Below are positions 34,821-43,475 of a stretch of DNA of 64,000 nucleotides, piece after piece. Source of the DNA: Bradyrhizobium iriomotense (GTDB lineage: Bacteria; Pseudomonadota; Alphaproteobacteria; Rhizobiales; Xanthobacteraceae); assembly GCF_018129405.1 (NCBI RefSeq), contig NZ_JAFCLP010000011.1:124001-188000 (forward strand), read 5' to 3'. Below the pieces are notes generated by a model that was given only the letters and a program-made list of their open reading frames with translations, ran no database searches and was not told the DNA's origin. Position numbers and translations under genes: made by a program. Position 1 is the first letter of the stretch, and every line of letters starts with the position of its first letter.

Positions 34821-35237
34821 TCAGCTCCTCAGAAGGTCGATGGTCATGCCCAGCATCGACCTCACCTGTTTCACGACCTGGAGATTGGCTTCATAGGACC
34901 GGTTGACCTCCCGCATGTCGGCCATCTCGATCATCATGTTGACGTTCGGCAGCTTGACGTAGCCGGCCTTGTCGGCCGCGGGATGCCCGGGGTCGTATTC
35001 GACGCGGTACGGCGTGGTGTCGACGCCGATTTCCTTGATCTTCGCGAGCTGCGCGCCCGAGGCACGGTCCATCGCGGCATCGAACGTGATCGTCTTGCGC
35101 TGATAGGGATCGGCGCCGGCGGTGCGGCCGGTCGACGTCGCATTGGCAAGGTTTTCCGAGACGATACGCATGCGCGTCGACTGCGCCTCGAGCCCGGAGC
35201 TCGCAACCGTCAGAGAGGCGCTCAGTGCGTCCAGCAT
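34821..35237 (-). CDS. flgC: Proximal rod protein FlgC
   Basis: The 138-residue protein matches Flg[51 protein letters not shown] and [15 protein letters not shown]. It is part of the proximal rod. GAGGTGA lies upstream of the ATG. It lies between flgB and fliE. Confidence 0.95.
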   Translation of the reverse strand: MLDALSASLTVASSGLEAQSTRMRIVSENLANATSTGRTAGADPYQRKTITFDAAMDRASGAQLAKIKEIGVDTTPYRVEYDPGHPAADKAGYVKLPNVNMMIEMADMREVNRSYEANLQVVKQVRSMLGMTIDLLRS

Positions 35238-35248
35238 GTCAATTCACC

Positions 35249-35629
35249 TCAGGTTTTCACGCTCGACATGAGCATGCGATGGAACGAGCGCACGACCGCC
35301 GAATTCATCGAGTAGTCGCGATTGACGTCGTTGCCCTTGATCATCTCCTGCTCGAGGCTGACGGAATTGCCGGAGTGAACCACTTCCCAGCTGTCCTTCT
35401 TGGCGGTCGCGCGCGTGTCGGTTTCAGCCGCGGACAGCTGCAGGTGCGACGGCGATGTCGTCGCAAGCCTGACCGGCATCGTGTCGAGCACCTTGTTGAA
35501 CGGCTCGACGTCGCGCGCCCTGAAGCCGGGGGTATTGGCGTTGGCGACGTTGGTCGCGATGGTCGACTGGCGGAGTTCGAGGTACCGCGCCTGCGACGAT
35601 GCGAGTTCGAAGAGATAAAGCGGTCCCAC
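35249..35629 (-). CDS. flgB: Proximal rod protein FlgB
   Basis: The 126-residue protein has the rod-family motif IATNVANANTPGFRARDVEPF and the C-terminal NVSLE-type region (SVSLEQEMIKGNDVNRDYSMNS in two parts), as in FlgB. The start is a GTG with GGGG six bases upstream. It heads the rod operon; an 84-bp gap to flhB contains a small inverted repeat (AGCTT/AAGCT) and probably a promoter. Confidence 0.92.
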   Translation of the reverse strand: MGPLYLFELASSQARYLELRQSTIATNVANANTPGFRARDVEPFNKVLDTMPVRLATTSPSHLQLSAAETDTRATAKKDSWEVVHSGNSVSLEQEMIKGNDVNRDYSMNSAVVRSFHRMLMSSVKT

Positions 35630-35713
35630 GACAGCCCCATTTGGTCCATTCGGGAGAACCCTAGGGCGTTAAGCTTTCGTCAAGCTGTTGCGCGAAGCAC
35701 CATCCTCGGAAAT

Positions 35714-36799
35714 CTACTGAACCTTTTCCGGGCGCGGTGCCTGCTTCGACTGCAGGAAGTAGATGATCTCGGCGACCGGCCGGAAGAACTCCGCCGGAAT
35801 CACCTGATCGACCTGGACCGCCTCGTAGAGCGCGCGCGCCAGTGCCTTGTTCTCGATCACCGGAATTCTGTTCTGCTCTGCGACCTCGCGGATCTTCAAG
35901 GCGATCACGTCCATGCCCTTGGCCACCACGAGCGGCGCCGGGTTTTCTTCACGCTTGTAGCGCAGCGCGATCGCAAAGTGTGTCGGGTTCGCGATCACGA
36001 GCGTCGCGCGCGCAGCGGAGGCGATCATCCGCTGCCGGGAGCGGTCGCGCGCCAGCGAGCGCAGGCGCGCCTTGACCAGGGGATCGCCCTCGGCCTGCTT
36101 GTGCTCGTCCTTGATCTCCTGCTTGGTCATGCGCAGCTCGCGCCGCCAGTGGAAGCGCGCCCAGGCGAGATCGATCGCGACCAGGACGATGGTCGCGATG
36201 CAGATCGCCGAGACGATCCGCATCGCGATGTTGAGAATCATCTCCGGCAGCGCCACCGGATCGGTGTACATCGCCTCGAACGCCTTCGCTTCGGACGAGC
36301 GCAGCACGAAGGCGACGACGGCGCTCACCGAGCCGAGCTTGAACAGCGACTTGGCGAACTCGACGAGGCCCTGCGTTCCGAACAGCCGGCTCCAGCCGCC
36401 GATCGGGGAGATCCGCGACAGGTCCGGCGCGATACGCCGCAGCACCAGGCGCGGCGCATTTTGCAGGAGCGAGGCAGCGAGCCCGAACACCACCAGGATG
36501 ACGAGCAGCGGCACCAGGAATCGAAACGCCTGGAGCCCCACCACGGTAAGGAGGTTCTGAGCGTCGGCCCCGGTGCCGAGGGGAAAGCCCTCGGGATCGT
36601 CGAGCAGCCCCTTCAGCGTCGGCACCAATTGCTGCACGCCCTGGCCGATCAGGAATGCCTGGATCACCATCAGCGCGGCCATCGAGGCGAAGATGGATGC
36701 CTCCCGAGAGACCGGGATTTTGCCCTGTTCGAGCGAATCACGGACTTTCTTCTCGGTCGGCTCTTCTGTCTTGCTCTCCTGATCGGATGTTTCTGCCAT
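35714..36799 (-). CDS. flhB: Flagellar export switch protein FlhB
   Basis: The 361-residue protein has four membrane helices and a cytoplasmic domain with the autocleavage site NPTH (Asn271-His274), which lets export switch from rod/hook to filament substrates after FliK signals. The N-terminus (DQESKTEEPTEKKVRDSLEQ) is the normal FlhB start. It follows fliG by 13 bases in a motA-fliM-fliN-fliG-flhB group. Confidence 0.96.
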   Translation of the reverse strand: MAETSDQESKTEEPTEKKVRDSLEQGKIPVSREASIFASMAALMVIQAFLIGQGVQQLVPTLKGLLDDPEGFPLGTGADAQNLLTVVGLQAFRFLVPLLVILVVFGLAASLLQNAPRLVLRRIAPDLSRISPIGGWSRLFGTQGLVEFAKSLFKLGSVSAVVAFVLRSSEAKAFEAMYTDPVALPEMILNIAMRIVSAICIATIVLVAIDLAWARFHWRRELRMTKQEIKDEHKQAEGDPLVKARLRSLARDRSRQRMIASAARATLVIANPTHFAIALRYKREENPAPLVVAKGMDVIALKIREVAEQNRIPVIENKALARALYEAVQVDQVIPAEFFRPVAEIIYFLQSKQAPRPEKVQ

Positions 36800-36812
36800 G
36801 CCCGTTCAGCGG

Positions 36813-37853
36813 TCAGCGGAAGACCAGCTCATCCTCCTGGTCGGGGTTGAGCTCGATTTCGCCCTTCTCCGCGAGGTCGAGTGCAAGGTCGGTGATCACG
36901 CGGCGCGCCTCCAGCACGTCGCGCTGGTTCGACGGCTCGCCCATCGCGAGCTCGGCCTCGACGACGCGACGGACGCGCGATGCGACCGAGGACAGGATCA
37001 GTTCGCGGAAGTGCTTGTCGGTGCCCTTCAGCGCGACGACGATGCGGTCGGTGGGCACCTGGTCGAAGATCATGGTGCGCGCCTTCGGCGCCAGGTTGAT
37101 GACGTCGTCGAAGGTGAACAGCAGTTCCTTCAGCACCTCGGCCGACTTCGGTCGCTTCTCCGACAGGCTCTTCAGTATGTCCTCGATGTGACCGCGCTCC
37201 ATCTTGTTGATGATGTCGGCGACACGGGCATAGGTGTCCGCGCCGAGGTTGCGGGCGAAATTCAGCGTCAGATCTTCGTGCAGCGTCTTCTCGAGGACCT
37301 TCATCGCGTCGTCGACGATCGGCTTGAGGCTGAGCACACGCCGCATCAATTCGTTGCGCAGGCTCGACGGCAGCTGGCTCATCACCTTGGCGGCGCAGGA
37401 CGGCTTGACCTTGGACAGGATGAGCGCCGCGGTCTGCGGATGCTCCTTGGAGAGGTAGGTCGCCAGCGAATTTTCCGACACCGACGAGACGCGGTCCCAC
37501 ACCGACCGGCTCGAATTGCCGAGCAGGTCCGTCATGATCGCCGAGACCTGGTCGGCCGGAAGCACGTCACCGAGCACGGCTTCCAGGCCACCGAGGGTGC
37601 CGAGAATGTTCGCGCCCATCGAGAACTGCTGGGCAAACTCCTCGACGATTCCCTCGAGCTCCTGCGCGGTGATCGGCCGCAGCTCCGCCGCCGCCTTGGT
37701 GACGATGCGGATCTCCTGCGGCTCGAACTGCTGAAGCACGCTCGCGGCCGCCTGCCGGCCCATCGCCAGCAGGAGCGCGGCGACCTTTTCGGTGCCGCCG
37801 AGCGTGGTAACGCCTCGCTGCTTGACGGGAGCGATGCCGACCGGTGCCGCCAT
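36813..37853 (-). CDS. fliG: Motor switch protein FliG
   Basis: The 346-residue protein has FliG N, M and C domains: KVAALLLAMGRQAAASVLQQF near the start, KEHPQTAALILSKVKPSCAAKV in the middle (EHPQ motif) and a C-terminal domain with LTFDDVINLAPKARTMIFDQV and charged residues facing MotA. It converts stator action into rotation. It overlaps nothing but lies two bases after the fliN start side and 13 bases before flhB. Confidence 0.95.
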   Translation of the reverse strand: MAAPVGIAPVKQRGVTTLGGTEKVAALLLAMGRQAAASVLQQFEPQEIRIVTKAAAELRPITAQELEGIVEEFAQQFSMGANILGTLGGLEAVLGDVLPADQVSAIMTDLLGNSSRSVWDRVSSVSENSLATYLSKEHPQTAALILSKVKPSCAAKVMSQLPSSLRNELMRRVLSLKPIVDDAMKVLEKTLHEDLTLNFARNLGADTYARVADIINKMERGHIEDILKSLSEKRPKSAEVLKELLFTFDDVINLAPKARTMIFDQVPTDRIVVALKGTDKHFRELILSSVASRVRRVVEAELAMGEPSNQRDVLEARRVITDLALDLAEKGEIELNPDQEDELVFR

Positions 37854-37855
37854 GG

Positions 37856-38230
37856 TCAGGTATCACCCTGCCCCAGCGGCCCGACGATCTCCGTGAGCGA
37901 GACGCCGAAGCGGGAATTGTCCTCTTCGACCACGACCACCTCGCCGCGTGCGACGATGCGGCCGTTGACGACGACGTCGACGGGCTCCCCGACCCGGTGA
38001 TCGAGCGGAACGACCGCGCCACGGCCGAGCTTCATCAGGTTCGCCACCGGAATGGTCGCCGAGCCGAGCACCACCTGCATGGTGACGGGAATGCGCAGGA
38101 TGGCGTCGACGTTGGCGAACTTGCCGGTTTCCTCAGCCGTGCGCTGGGCGATCTCCGCCAGCCGCTCCAGCGGGGACGTCTCGGCCTCTCCCGATGCAGG
38201 TGCAGACTCGTAATCGAAGGATTGCGCCAT
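37856..38230 (-). CDS. fliN: Motor switch protein FliN
   Basis: The 124-residue protein has a variable N-terminus and the SpoA (surface presentation) domain of FliN: ILRIPVTMQVVLGSATIPV, LMKLGRGAVVPLDHRVGEPVD and the end VVEEDNSRFGVSLTEIV. It forms the lower C-ring and binds FliH. I chose ATG 38230 (MAQSFDYES, GAGGCG upstream) over an in-frame start at 38287 that adds a basic extension. Confidence 0.93.
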   Translation of the reverse strand: MAQSFDYESAPASGEAETSPLERLAEIAQRTAEETGKFANVDAILRIPVTMQVVLGSATIPVANLMKLGRGAVVPLDHRVGEPVDVVVNGRIVARGEVVVVEEDNSRFGVSLTEIVGPLGQGDT

Positions 38231-38306
38231 TTGGTATCGCCTCTTGGTATTTCCATTCCCGGAACGCCGCAGCGTCCCGATCGTCATTGTTCCGCCAGTC
38301 CGGGCC

Positions 38307-38621
38307 TCAGTGCTTGTTCACGTCCGCGCCGCCGGCGGCCGTGACCGGTGCGAGCCCGCTCCTGGCATCGAGCGCCGCGATCGCCTCGTGAGCCTGGTCG
38401 ATCTTCGCGCTGAGCACGTTGGCGAGTCGCCCGAGGTTTGCAGTGGAGTCATGTGCCGCGGTGATGACCGTGTCGAAGGCGCCCGCCGTCTCGTGGACGA
38501 TGGTCGAGAATTCGCCCTGATAGCTGCGCAACCGCGCCAGCTCGCGGTGCATCTTGGTCACCCGCATGCTGGTGAAAGCGAGGGCAATGAGCAGCACGGC
38601 ATCAACGAGATAGGATATCAT
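38307..38621 (-). CDS. Small membrane-anchored coiled-coil protein between fliM and fliN
   Basis: The 104-residue protein has one N-terminal membrane helix (MISYLVDAVLLIALAFTSM), a basic stop-transfer segment (KMHRELARLR) and a predicted helix to about residue 88 (STIVHETAGAFDTVI, NLGRLANVLSAKIDQAHEAI). Its ATG at 38621 lies 20 bp inside the end of fliM with GGGAG seven bases upstream, so it is coupled to fliM. Its function is unknown. The location suggests a motor or stator accessory conserved in alphaproteobacterial flagellar operons. Confidence 0.7.
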   Translation of the reverse strand: MISYLVDAVLLIALAFTSMRVTKMHRELARLRSYQGEFSTIVHETAGAFDTVITAAHDSTANLGRLANVLSAKIDQAHEAIAALDARSGLAPVTAAGGADVNKH

Positions 38622-39543
38622 CGACGAACTCCCGTTTCTGATCCACGGGATCGGCCACCTGCATGGCATAGTAGCCATCCAGCTGGCCGATCTGACACCA
38701 GAACAGCACCTGATTGTTGCTCTCGAGACGAGCCAACGTGCGCGGCGTGGCTTCGAGCTCGAGCACCTGCCCGACCTGGAACTTCACGACGTCGCCGAGC
38801 GTCACCATCTTCTCGTCGAGTACGGCACTCAACGTCACCTCGGTCCGCTGAACCTCGCTCTCCATCTGCTCGCGCCAGCGCGGATCTGACGCACGACCGT
38901 CGCTGACGACGACATGGGCGAGTTTCTGGCGCAGCGGATTGAGCGCGGAATGCGGGACGATGAGGAACATCTGGCCGCCGCGATAGAGCGCCTGCACCAT
39001 GATGTTCGCGCAGATCGACATGTTGCTACTGCGCCCAATCGCCAGCGAAGCCATCGCAGTCTCGACCCGCTCGACGCGGAAGGTGACGTTGGACGTGCCG
39101 GCGAAGGCGGATTGCAGCGCCTTGGCGAACCGTTCGAACAGTGCCTGGACCAGGCGGATCTCGATGTTCGAGAAAGTGCGCTCGACGTCGAGCGGCGGCT
39201 CGGCCCCGTCGGAGCCGAACATCGCCTCGACCATCGTGAACACGAAGTCGCGATCCAGCATGATGATGACGCGCGAGTCCCACTGCTCGGCATAGAGCAC
39301 GGCGGCGACCGCGTTGCCCTCGTAGTCCTTGATGATGTCGCCGAGGGGGTCGTTGGTAATGCCGTTGACCGAGAAATAGCAGGGCGTTCCCGCCATCGGC
39401 TGCAGGCTGTCGGTGCACGATGCCGCCATGCGATCGAAGATCACATTGAGCATCGGCATACGCTCGATGGAGATACCCGCCGCATCCAGCAGGTAGTTCG
39501 GCAGCTGCTTCCGCTGGTCGACCTCGACGTCTTCCATCGTCAT
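38602..39543 (-). CDS. fliM: Motor switch protein FliM (no N-terminal CheY-binding motif)
   Basis: The 313-residue protein has the FliM middle domain (GDIIKDYEGNAVAAVLYAEQW, FTMVEAMFGSDG) and the C-terminal SpoA domain (LSAVLDEKMVTLGDVVKFQVGQ, then VLFWCQIGQLDGYYAMQV). The N-terminus is MTMEDVEVDQRKQLPNYLL and shows no LSQ-x-EIDALL segment, which is where CheY-P binds in enterobacteria. The start overlaps the motA stop codon by four bases. Confidence 0.92.
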   Translation of the reverse strand: MTMEDVEVDQRKQLPNYLLDAAGISIERMPMLNVIFDRMAASCTDSLQPMAGTPCYFSVNGITNDPLGDIIKDYEGNAVAAVLYAEQWDSRVIIMLDRDFVFTMVEAMFGSDGAEPPLDVERTFSNIEIRLVQALFERFAKALQSAFAGTSNVTFRVERVETAMASLAIGRSSNMSICANIMVQALYRGGQMFLIVPHSALNPLRQKLAHVVVSDGRASDPRWREQMESEVQRTEVTLSAVLDEKMVTLGDVVKFQVGQVLELEATPRTLARLESNNQVLFWCQIGQLDGYYAMQVADPVDQKREFVDDILSR

Positions 39544-40436
39544 GCGCGCGCAGCCTTCGGTTCAGCTTCGGTCGGGACGGCCTTGGGTCCCGCGATCGTC
39601 TCGTTCTCGACGACGTCGATCGAGGGACGCTCGTTGCTGGAGATCATCTTGCGGCCGTGCTCGACCGCGATCTGCGGCATGGCGCCGTTCATGAAGGCCA
39701 GCAGCGTCTGCTTGACGATGATGTAGGGCCGGCACTTCTTCTCGCGCATCATCTTGATCTTGATCGCGAAGGGCGAAAGGACGCCATAGGATATGAAAAT
39801 GCCGGCGAAGGTGCCGACCAGGGCCGCGCCGATGAAGCCGCCGAGCAGCTTCGGCGACTGGTCGAGTGCGCCCATGGCCTTGATGACGCCGAGCACCGCG
39901 GCGACGATGCCGAGGGCCGGCATCGCCTCGGACACCGTCACCAGCGCATGGTAAGGCGCCAGCTTGCTCTTCACGATGGTGTGGATCTCCTCGTCCATCA
40001 GCGCCTCGATCTCGTGCGTACGCGCGTTGCCCATGATGATGAGACGGACATAGTCGCAGATGAACTGGAGCAGCGAGGGGTCGCCGAGCACGCTGGGGAA
40101 CGCCTTGAAGATCTCGGACGACGAGGGATCGTCGATATGCGCCTCCACCTCGTTGCGGCCCTTGCCCCGCAGCTCACGCATCAGGGCATGCAGCGCCCCG
40201 AGCAGGTCGAGGTAGTAGCGCTGCCCCGGCACCGCGTTGGTGATGGCCTGCATGCAGGCGACCCCGGTGTCGACGACCGTCTTCCACGGATTGGCCAGGA
40301 TGAAGGTGCCGACCGCGGTGCCTATGATGATGACGAATTCCCACGGCTGCATCAGCACGGCCAGATGCCCGCCCATGGCGGCAAATCCGCCGAGCAGCGC
40401 CGCCACCGTGATGAAAATCCCCACGAAACTGCCCAA
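39540..40436 (-). CDS. motA: Flagellar stator protein MotA
   Basis: The protein has four membrane helices, the start GIFITVAALLGGFAAMGGHL typical of MotA, a cytoplasmic loop with charged residues (LMRELRGKGRNEVEAH), and the conserved prolines in MPALGIVAAVLG and SYGVLSPFAI. It forms the proton-driven stator with MotB. No ATG suits the family start. TTG at 40436, with GGAG seven bases upstream, gives 298 residues; GTG at 40424 (294 residues) is the alternative. It is the first gene of the minus-strand block, divergent from the DUF1217 gene. Confidence 0.9.
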   Translation of the reverse strand: MGSFVGIFITVAALLGGFAAMGGHLAVLMQPWEFVIIIGTAVGTFILANPWKTVVDTGVACMQAITNAVPGQRYYLDLLGALHALMRELRGKGRNEVEAHIDDPSSSEIFKAFPSVLGDPSLLQFICDYVRLIIMGNARTHEIEALMDEEIHTIVKSKLAPYHALVTVSEAMPALGIVAAVLGVIKAMGALDQSPKLLGGFIGAALVGTFAGIFISYGVLSPFAIKIKMMREKKCRPYIIVKQTLLAFMNGAMPQIAVEHGRKMISSNERPSIDVVENETIAGPKAVPTEAEPKAARA

Positions 40437-40579
40437 CGCGCCGCTCCATCGCCGATCCCATCGGGAGTATCTAGTCGGCGACGCTTGCGCGAAGCTGGCT
40501 TCCCGCATCGCCAGCCTCGCGCAAGCAATCCGCGGCAGCTTGGGACGAAGTCGCAATTGCGGCCAGAGGGGCGCGTGTC
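40437..40579. promoter_or_regulatory. Divergent promoter region between the two flagellar transcription directions
   Basis: The 143 bp separate motA (minus) from the DUF1217-flgF-fliI group (plus). Both directions encode parts of one flagellum, so shared control is likely. I see no strong palindrome or clear sigma-54 or sigma-28 promoter by eye. Confidence 0.45.
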
Positions 40580-41368
40580 ATGCTATCCACCATCGCGGAT
40601 TACACCAGACTGACCAAGGACCTGGGCAAGTCGATGACCCAGGTCGCGCAGGAGCCGGACGTCAGCCGCGAAACCGATTATTTTCTCAGCCATATCGGCA
40701 ATGTGAAGACGATCGACGACTTCCTAAAGGACTATCGCCTCTACTCCTATGCGATGAAGGCCTACGGCCTCAGCGACATGACCTATGCCAAGGCGTTCAT
40801 GCGCAAGGTGCTGACCGAAGGGGTCTCGGACTCCGACGCCTTCGCCAACAAGCTCACCGACACCCGCTACCGGCAGTTCGCCACCGCCTTCAATTTCGCC
40901 GCACTCGGCGACCAGGCGACCCAGACCACGGCAGCCACGACCGGTACGGCGACCCAATACGTCACGCAGACGATGGAGGAGAAGGCCGGCGACCAGAACG
41001 AGGGCCTGCGGCTGGCGCTGTATTTCACCCGCAAGGCCTCCACGATCACCAACGCCTACCAGATCCTCGCCGACAAGGCGCTGACGCAGGTGGTGCAGAC
41101 CGCAATGGGCTGGTCGTCGACGATCAGCTCGTCCGACATCGATTCCCAGGCCAAGTTGATCTCGGACAACATCGATCTCACCGATTTCCAGGACCCGACC
41201 AAGGTCACCAAATTCGTGCAGCGCTTTGCCGCGATGTGGGACGCGACCCAGGCCCAGAGCGACACCTCGACCAACCCCGCGCTGGTCCTGATCGCCGGCG
41301 CCGCGACGTCGATCAACCTGGATACCAACATGCTCACGACGCTTCAGAACATCAAGTTCAACAGGTAA
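40580..41368 (+). CDS. DUF1217-family flagellar protein
   Basis: The 262-residue protein belongs, by its sequence pattern, to the DUF1217 group found in Rhizobiales flagellar loci: TIADYTRLTKDLGKSMTQVA, VSRETDYFLSHIGNVKTIDDFLKDYRLYSYAMKAYGL-type segments and AFMRKVLTEGV. It has no signal peptide and resembles rod/hook-type exported proteins in its Asn/Thr/Asp content. The function is not established. AGAGGGG lies upstream of the ATG. It is followed after three bases by flgF, so they form one operon. Confidence 0.8.
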   Translation: MLSTIADYTRLTKDLGKSMTQVAQEPDVSRETDYFLSHIGNVKTIDDFLKDYRLYSYAMKAYGLSDMTYAKAFMRKVLTEGVSDSDAFANKLTDTRYRQFATAFNFAALGDQATQTTAATTGTATQYVTQTMEEKAGDQNEGLRLALYFTRKASTITNAYQILADKALTQVVQTAMGWSSTISSSDIDSQAKLISDNIDLTDFQDPTKVTKFVQRFAAMWDATQAQSDTSTNPALVLIAGAATSINLDTNMLTTLQNIKFNR

Positions 41369-41371
41369 GTC

Positions 41372-42100
41372 ATGCAATCCGCTCTCTATGTGGGATTGTC
41401 GGCGCAGGTCGCCCTCGAAAAGCGCCTCCAGACGATCGCCAACAACGTCGCCAACGTCAACACGGCGGCATTCCGCACCGACGTGGTGAAGTTCGAGACC
41501 GTGCTGTCCAAGGCCGGCGCGAACCCGGTCGCGTTCTCCTCGCCCGGCGACAACATCATTTCGCGCGAGCAGGGCAACGTCACGGAGAGCGGCAATCCGC
41601 TCGACGTCGCCGTGGTGGGGCAGGGCTGGCTCGCCTTCGCCGGCCCGAACGGCACGGTCTATACGCGTGACGGCCGGCTCCAGATCGCCGCCAACGGCGA
41701 CCTTCAGACGGTGTCCGGCTTCCCCGTCATCGATGCCGGCGGCGCGCAGATCACGCTCGATCCGAACGGCGGACCGGTCTCGATCTCGCGCAGCGGCGCC
41801 ATCACCCAGGACAACAACGAGATCGGCACCATCGGCCTGTTCAACATTCCCACTGACGCCAATCTCGAGCGCTACGGCAATTCCGGCGTCACGCCCGACC
41901 GGCCTGCGACCGCGATCGCCGATTTCTCCCGCGACGGCTTCAAGCAGGGCTACGTCGAGGGGTCCGGCGCCAATCCGATGATGGAATTGACCAAGCTGAT
42001 GGCGGCCTCGCGCGCCTTCGACGGCACCAATTCGATGATCGAGGGTACCGAGAGCTCGCTCCAGAACGCAATCCGGACGCTGGGCGAGCCGGGCAAATAA
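41372..42100 (+). CDS. flgF: Proximal rod protein FlgF
   Basis: The 242-residue protein has the rod signature TIANNVANVNTAAFRTDVV near the N-terminus, GNPLDVAVVGQGWLAFAGPNG in the middle and the C-terminal LTKLMAASRAFDGTNSMIEG, as in FlgF. It is exported and forms part of the rod. It is separated from the other rod genes, which are on the minus strand, and shares an operon with DUF1217 and fliI. Confidence 0.92.
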   Translation: MQSALYVGLSAQVALEKRLQTIANNVANVNTAAFRTDVVKFETVLSKAGANPVAFSSPGDNIISREQGNVTESGNPLDVAVVGQGWLAFAGPNGTVYTRDGRLQIAANGDLQTVSGFPVIDAGGAQITLDPNGGPVSISRSGAITQDNNEIGTIGLFNIPTDANLERYGNSGVTPDRPATAIADFSRDGFKQGYVEGSGANPMMELTKLMAASRAFDGTNSMIEGTESSLQNAIRTLGEPGK

Positions 42101-42149
42101 ACTTGCAAGTAGAGTGCGCCCGCGTGCGCAATGAGGGTGGACGGTTTCC

Positions 42150-43475
42150 TTGAACGCTCTTCGGCAACTCGAGTGGGCGCTGCTGGAGCTTCAGCAGAGC
42201 ACTCCCCTGGCCAGCGTCAGCGGCGCGATCTCCGAGATCGCGCCGACGCATTTCCGCGTCTCCGGCCTGTCGCGTTTCGTCAGGCTTGGTGAGCTGATCG
42301 GCGTCAACTCCGCCGGCAAGCCCCAGATCGGCGAAGTGGTGCGGATCGACAGCGACGGCATCATCGCCAAGCCGTTCGACCGGCAGTTCGGCGGGGGCCT
42401 CGGCTCCGTAGCCTACCGGATGCCGCCATTGTCTTTCGCGCCCGATCCGAGCTGGAAGGGCCGCGTCATCAACGCGCTCGGCGCCCCCTTGGACGGACAG
42501 GGTCCGCTCACGCCGGGATCGCGCGCCGTCTCGGCGGAGGCCGAGGCGCCGTCGGCCATGAAGCGCGCGCGCGTCCACAAGCCGCTGCGCACCGGCGTGC
42601 GCGTCATCGACCTGTTCTCCCCAATCTGCGCCGGCCAGCGCGTCGGCATTTTCGCCGGCTCCGGCGTGGGCAAATCGACGCTGCTCGCCATGCTCGCCCG
42701 CAGCCAGGGCTTCGACACCGTCGTGCTGGCGCTGGTCGGCGAGCGCGGCCGCGAGGTGCGCGAATTCATCGAGGACGTGCTCGGTCATAACCGCAGCCGC
42801 GCCGTCACCATCGTATCGACGGGAGATGAAAGCCCGATGATGCGGCGGCTGGCGCCGAAGACGGCGATGGCAGTCGCCGAATATTTCCGGGATCGGGGCG
42901 AATCGGTCCTGCTCATGGTCGATTCGATCACCCGCTTCGCCCACGCGGCCCGCGAGGTCGCGCTCGCCGCCGGCGAGCCCGCGGTGGCGCGCGGCTACGC
43001 ACCGACGGTCTTCACCGACCTGCCGCGCCTGCTGGAGCGCGCCGGCCCCGGCGAGGAGGGATCCGGCACCATCACCGGCATTTTCTCCGTGCTGGTCGAC
43101 GGCGACGACCACAACGAGCCGATCGCCGATACCATCCGCAGCACGCTCGACGGGCACATCGTGCTCTCCAGGCACATCGCCGACCAGGCCCGCTATCCCG
43201 CCGTGGACGTCCTCGCATCGGTGTCCCGCCTCGCCCACAACGTCTGGGACCCCGAGGAACGCGAATTGGTGAGCAAGCTGCGCACCATGATCGCCAAATA
43301 CGAGGACACCCGCGACCTGCGCCTGATGGGCGGATACCAGTCCGGGCGCGATTCGGGCCTCGACCAGGCGGTCGACATGGTTCCGCGGATCTACAGCGCG
43401 ATGCGGCAGGACGCTTCGGCGCCGCCGAGCGCCGACCCGTTCCGCGAGCTCCGGGACATGCTCAAGGGCGAATAA
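42150..43475 (+). CDS. fliI: Flagellum-specific ATPase FliI
   Basis: The 441-residue protein is an F1-beta-like ATPase. Walker A is GSGVGKST (residues 170-177), a VALVGERGREVREFIED helix follows, Walker B is in SVLLMVDSITRFAHA, and EEGSGTITG is the usual FliI segment. It forms a hexamer that helps unload export substrates, with FliH and FliJ. The start is TTG at 42150 with GGACGG upstream; the first ATG upstream is out of frame. It ends the plus-strand flagellar group. Confidence 0.95.
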   Translation: MNALRQLEWALLELQQSTPLASVSGAISEIAPTHFRVSGLSRFVRLGELIGVNSAGKPQIGEVVRIDSDGIIAKPFDRQFGGGLGSVAYRMPPLSFAPDPSWKGRVINALGAPLDGQGPLTPGSRAVSAEAEAPSAMKRARVHKPLRTGVRVIDLFSPICAGQRVGIFAGSGVGKSTLLAMLARSQGFDTVVLALVGERGREVREFIEDVLGHNRSRAVTIVSTGDESPMMRRLAPKTAMAVAEYFRDRGESVLLMVDSITRFAHAAREVALAAGEPAVARGYAPTVFTDLPRLLERAGPGEEGSGTITGIFSVLVDGDDHNEPIADTIRSTLDGHIVLSRHIADQARYPAVDVLASVSRLAHNVWDPEERELVSKLRTMIAKYEDTRDLRLMGGYQSGRDSGLDQAVDMVPRIYSAMRQDASAPPSADPFRELRDMLKGE

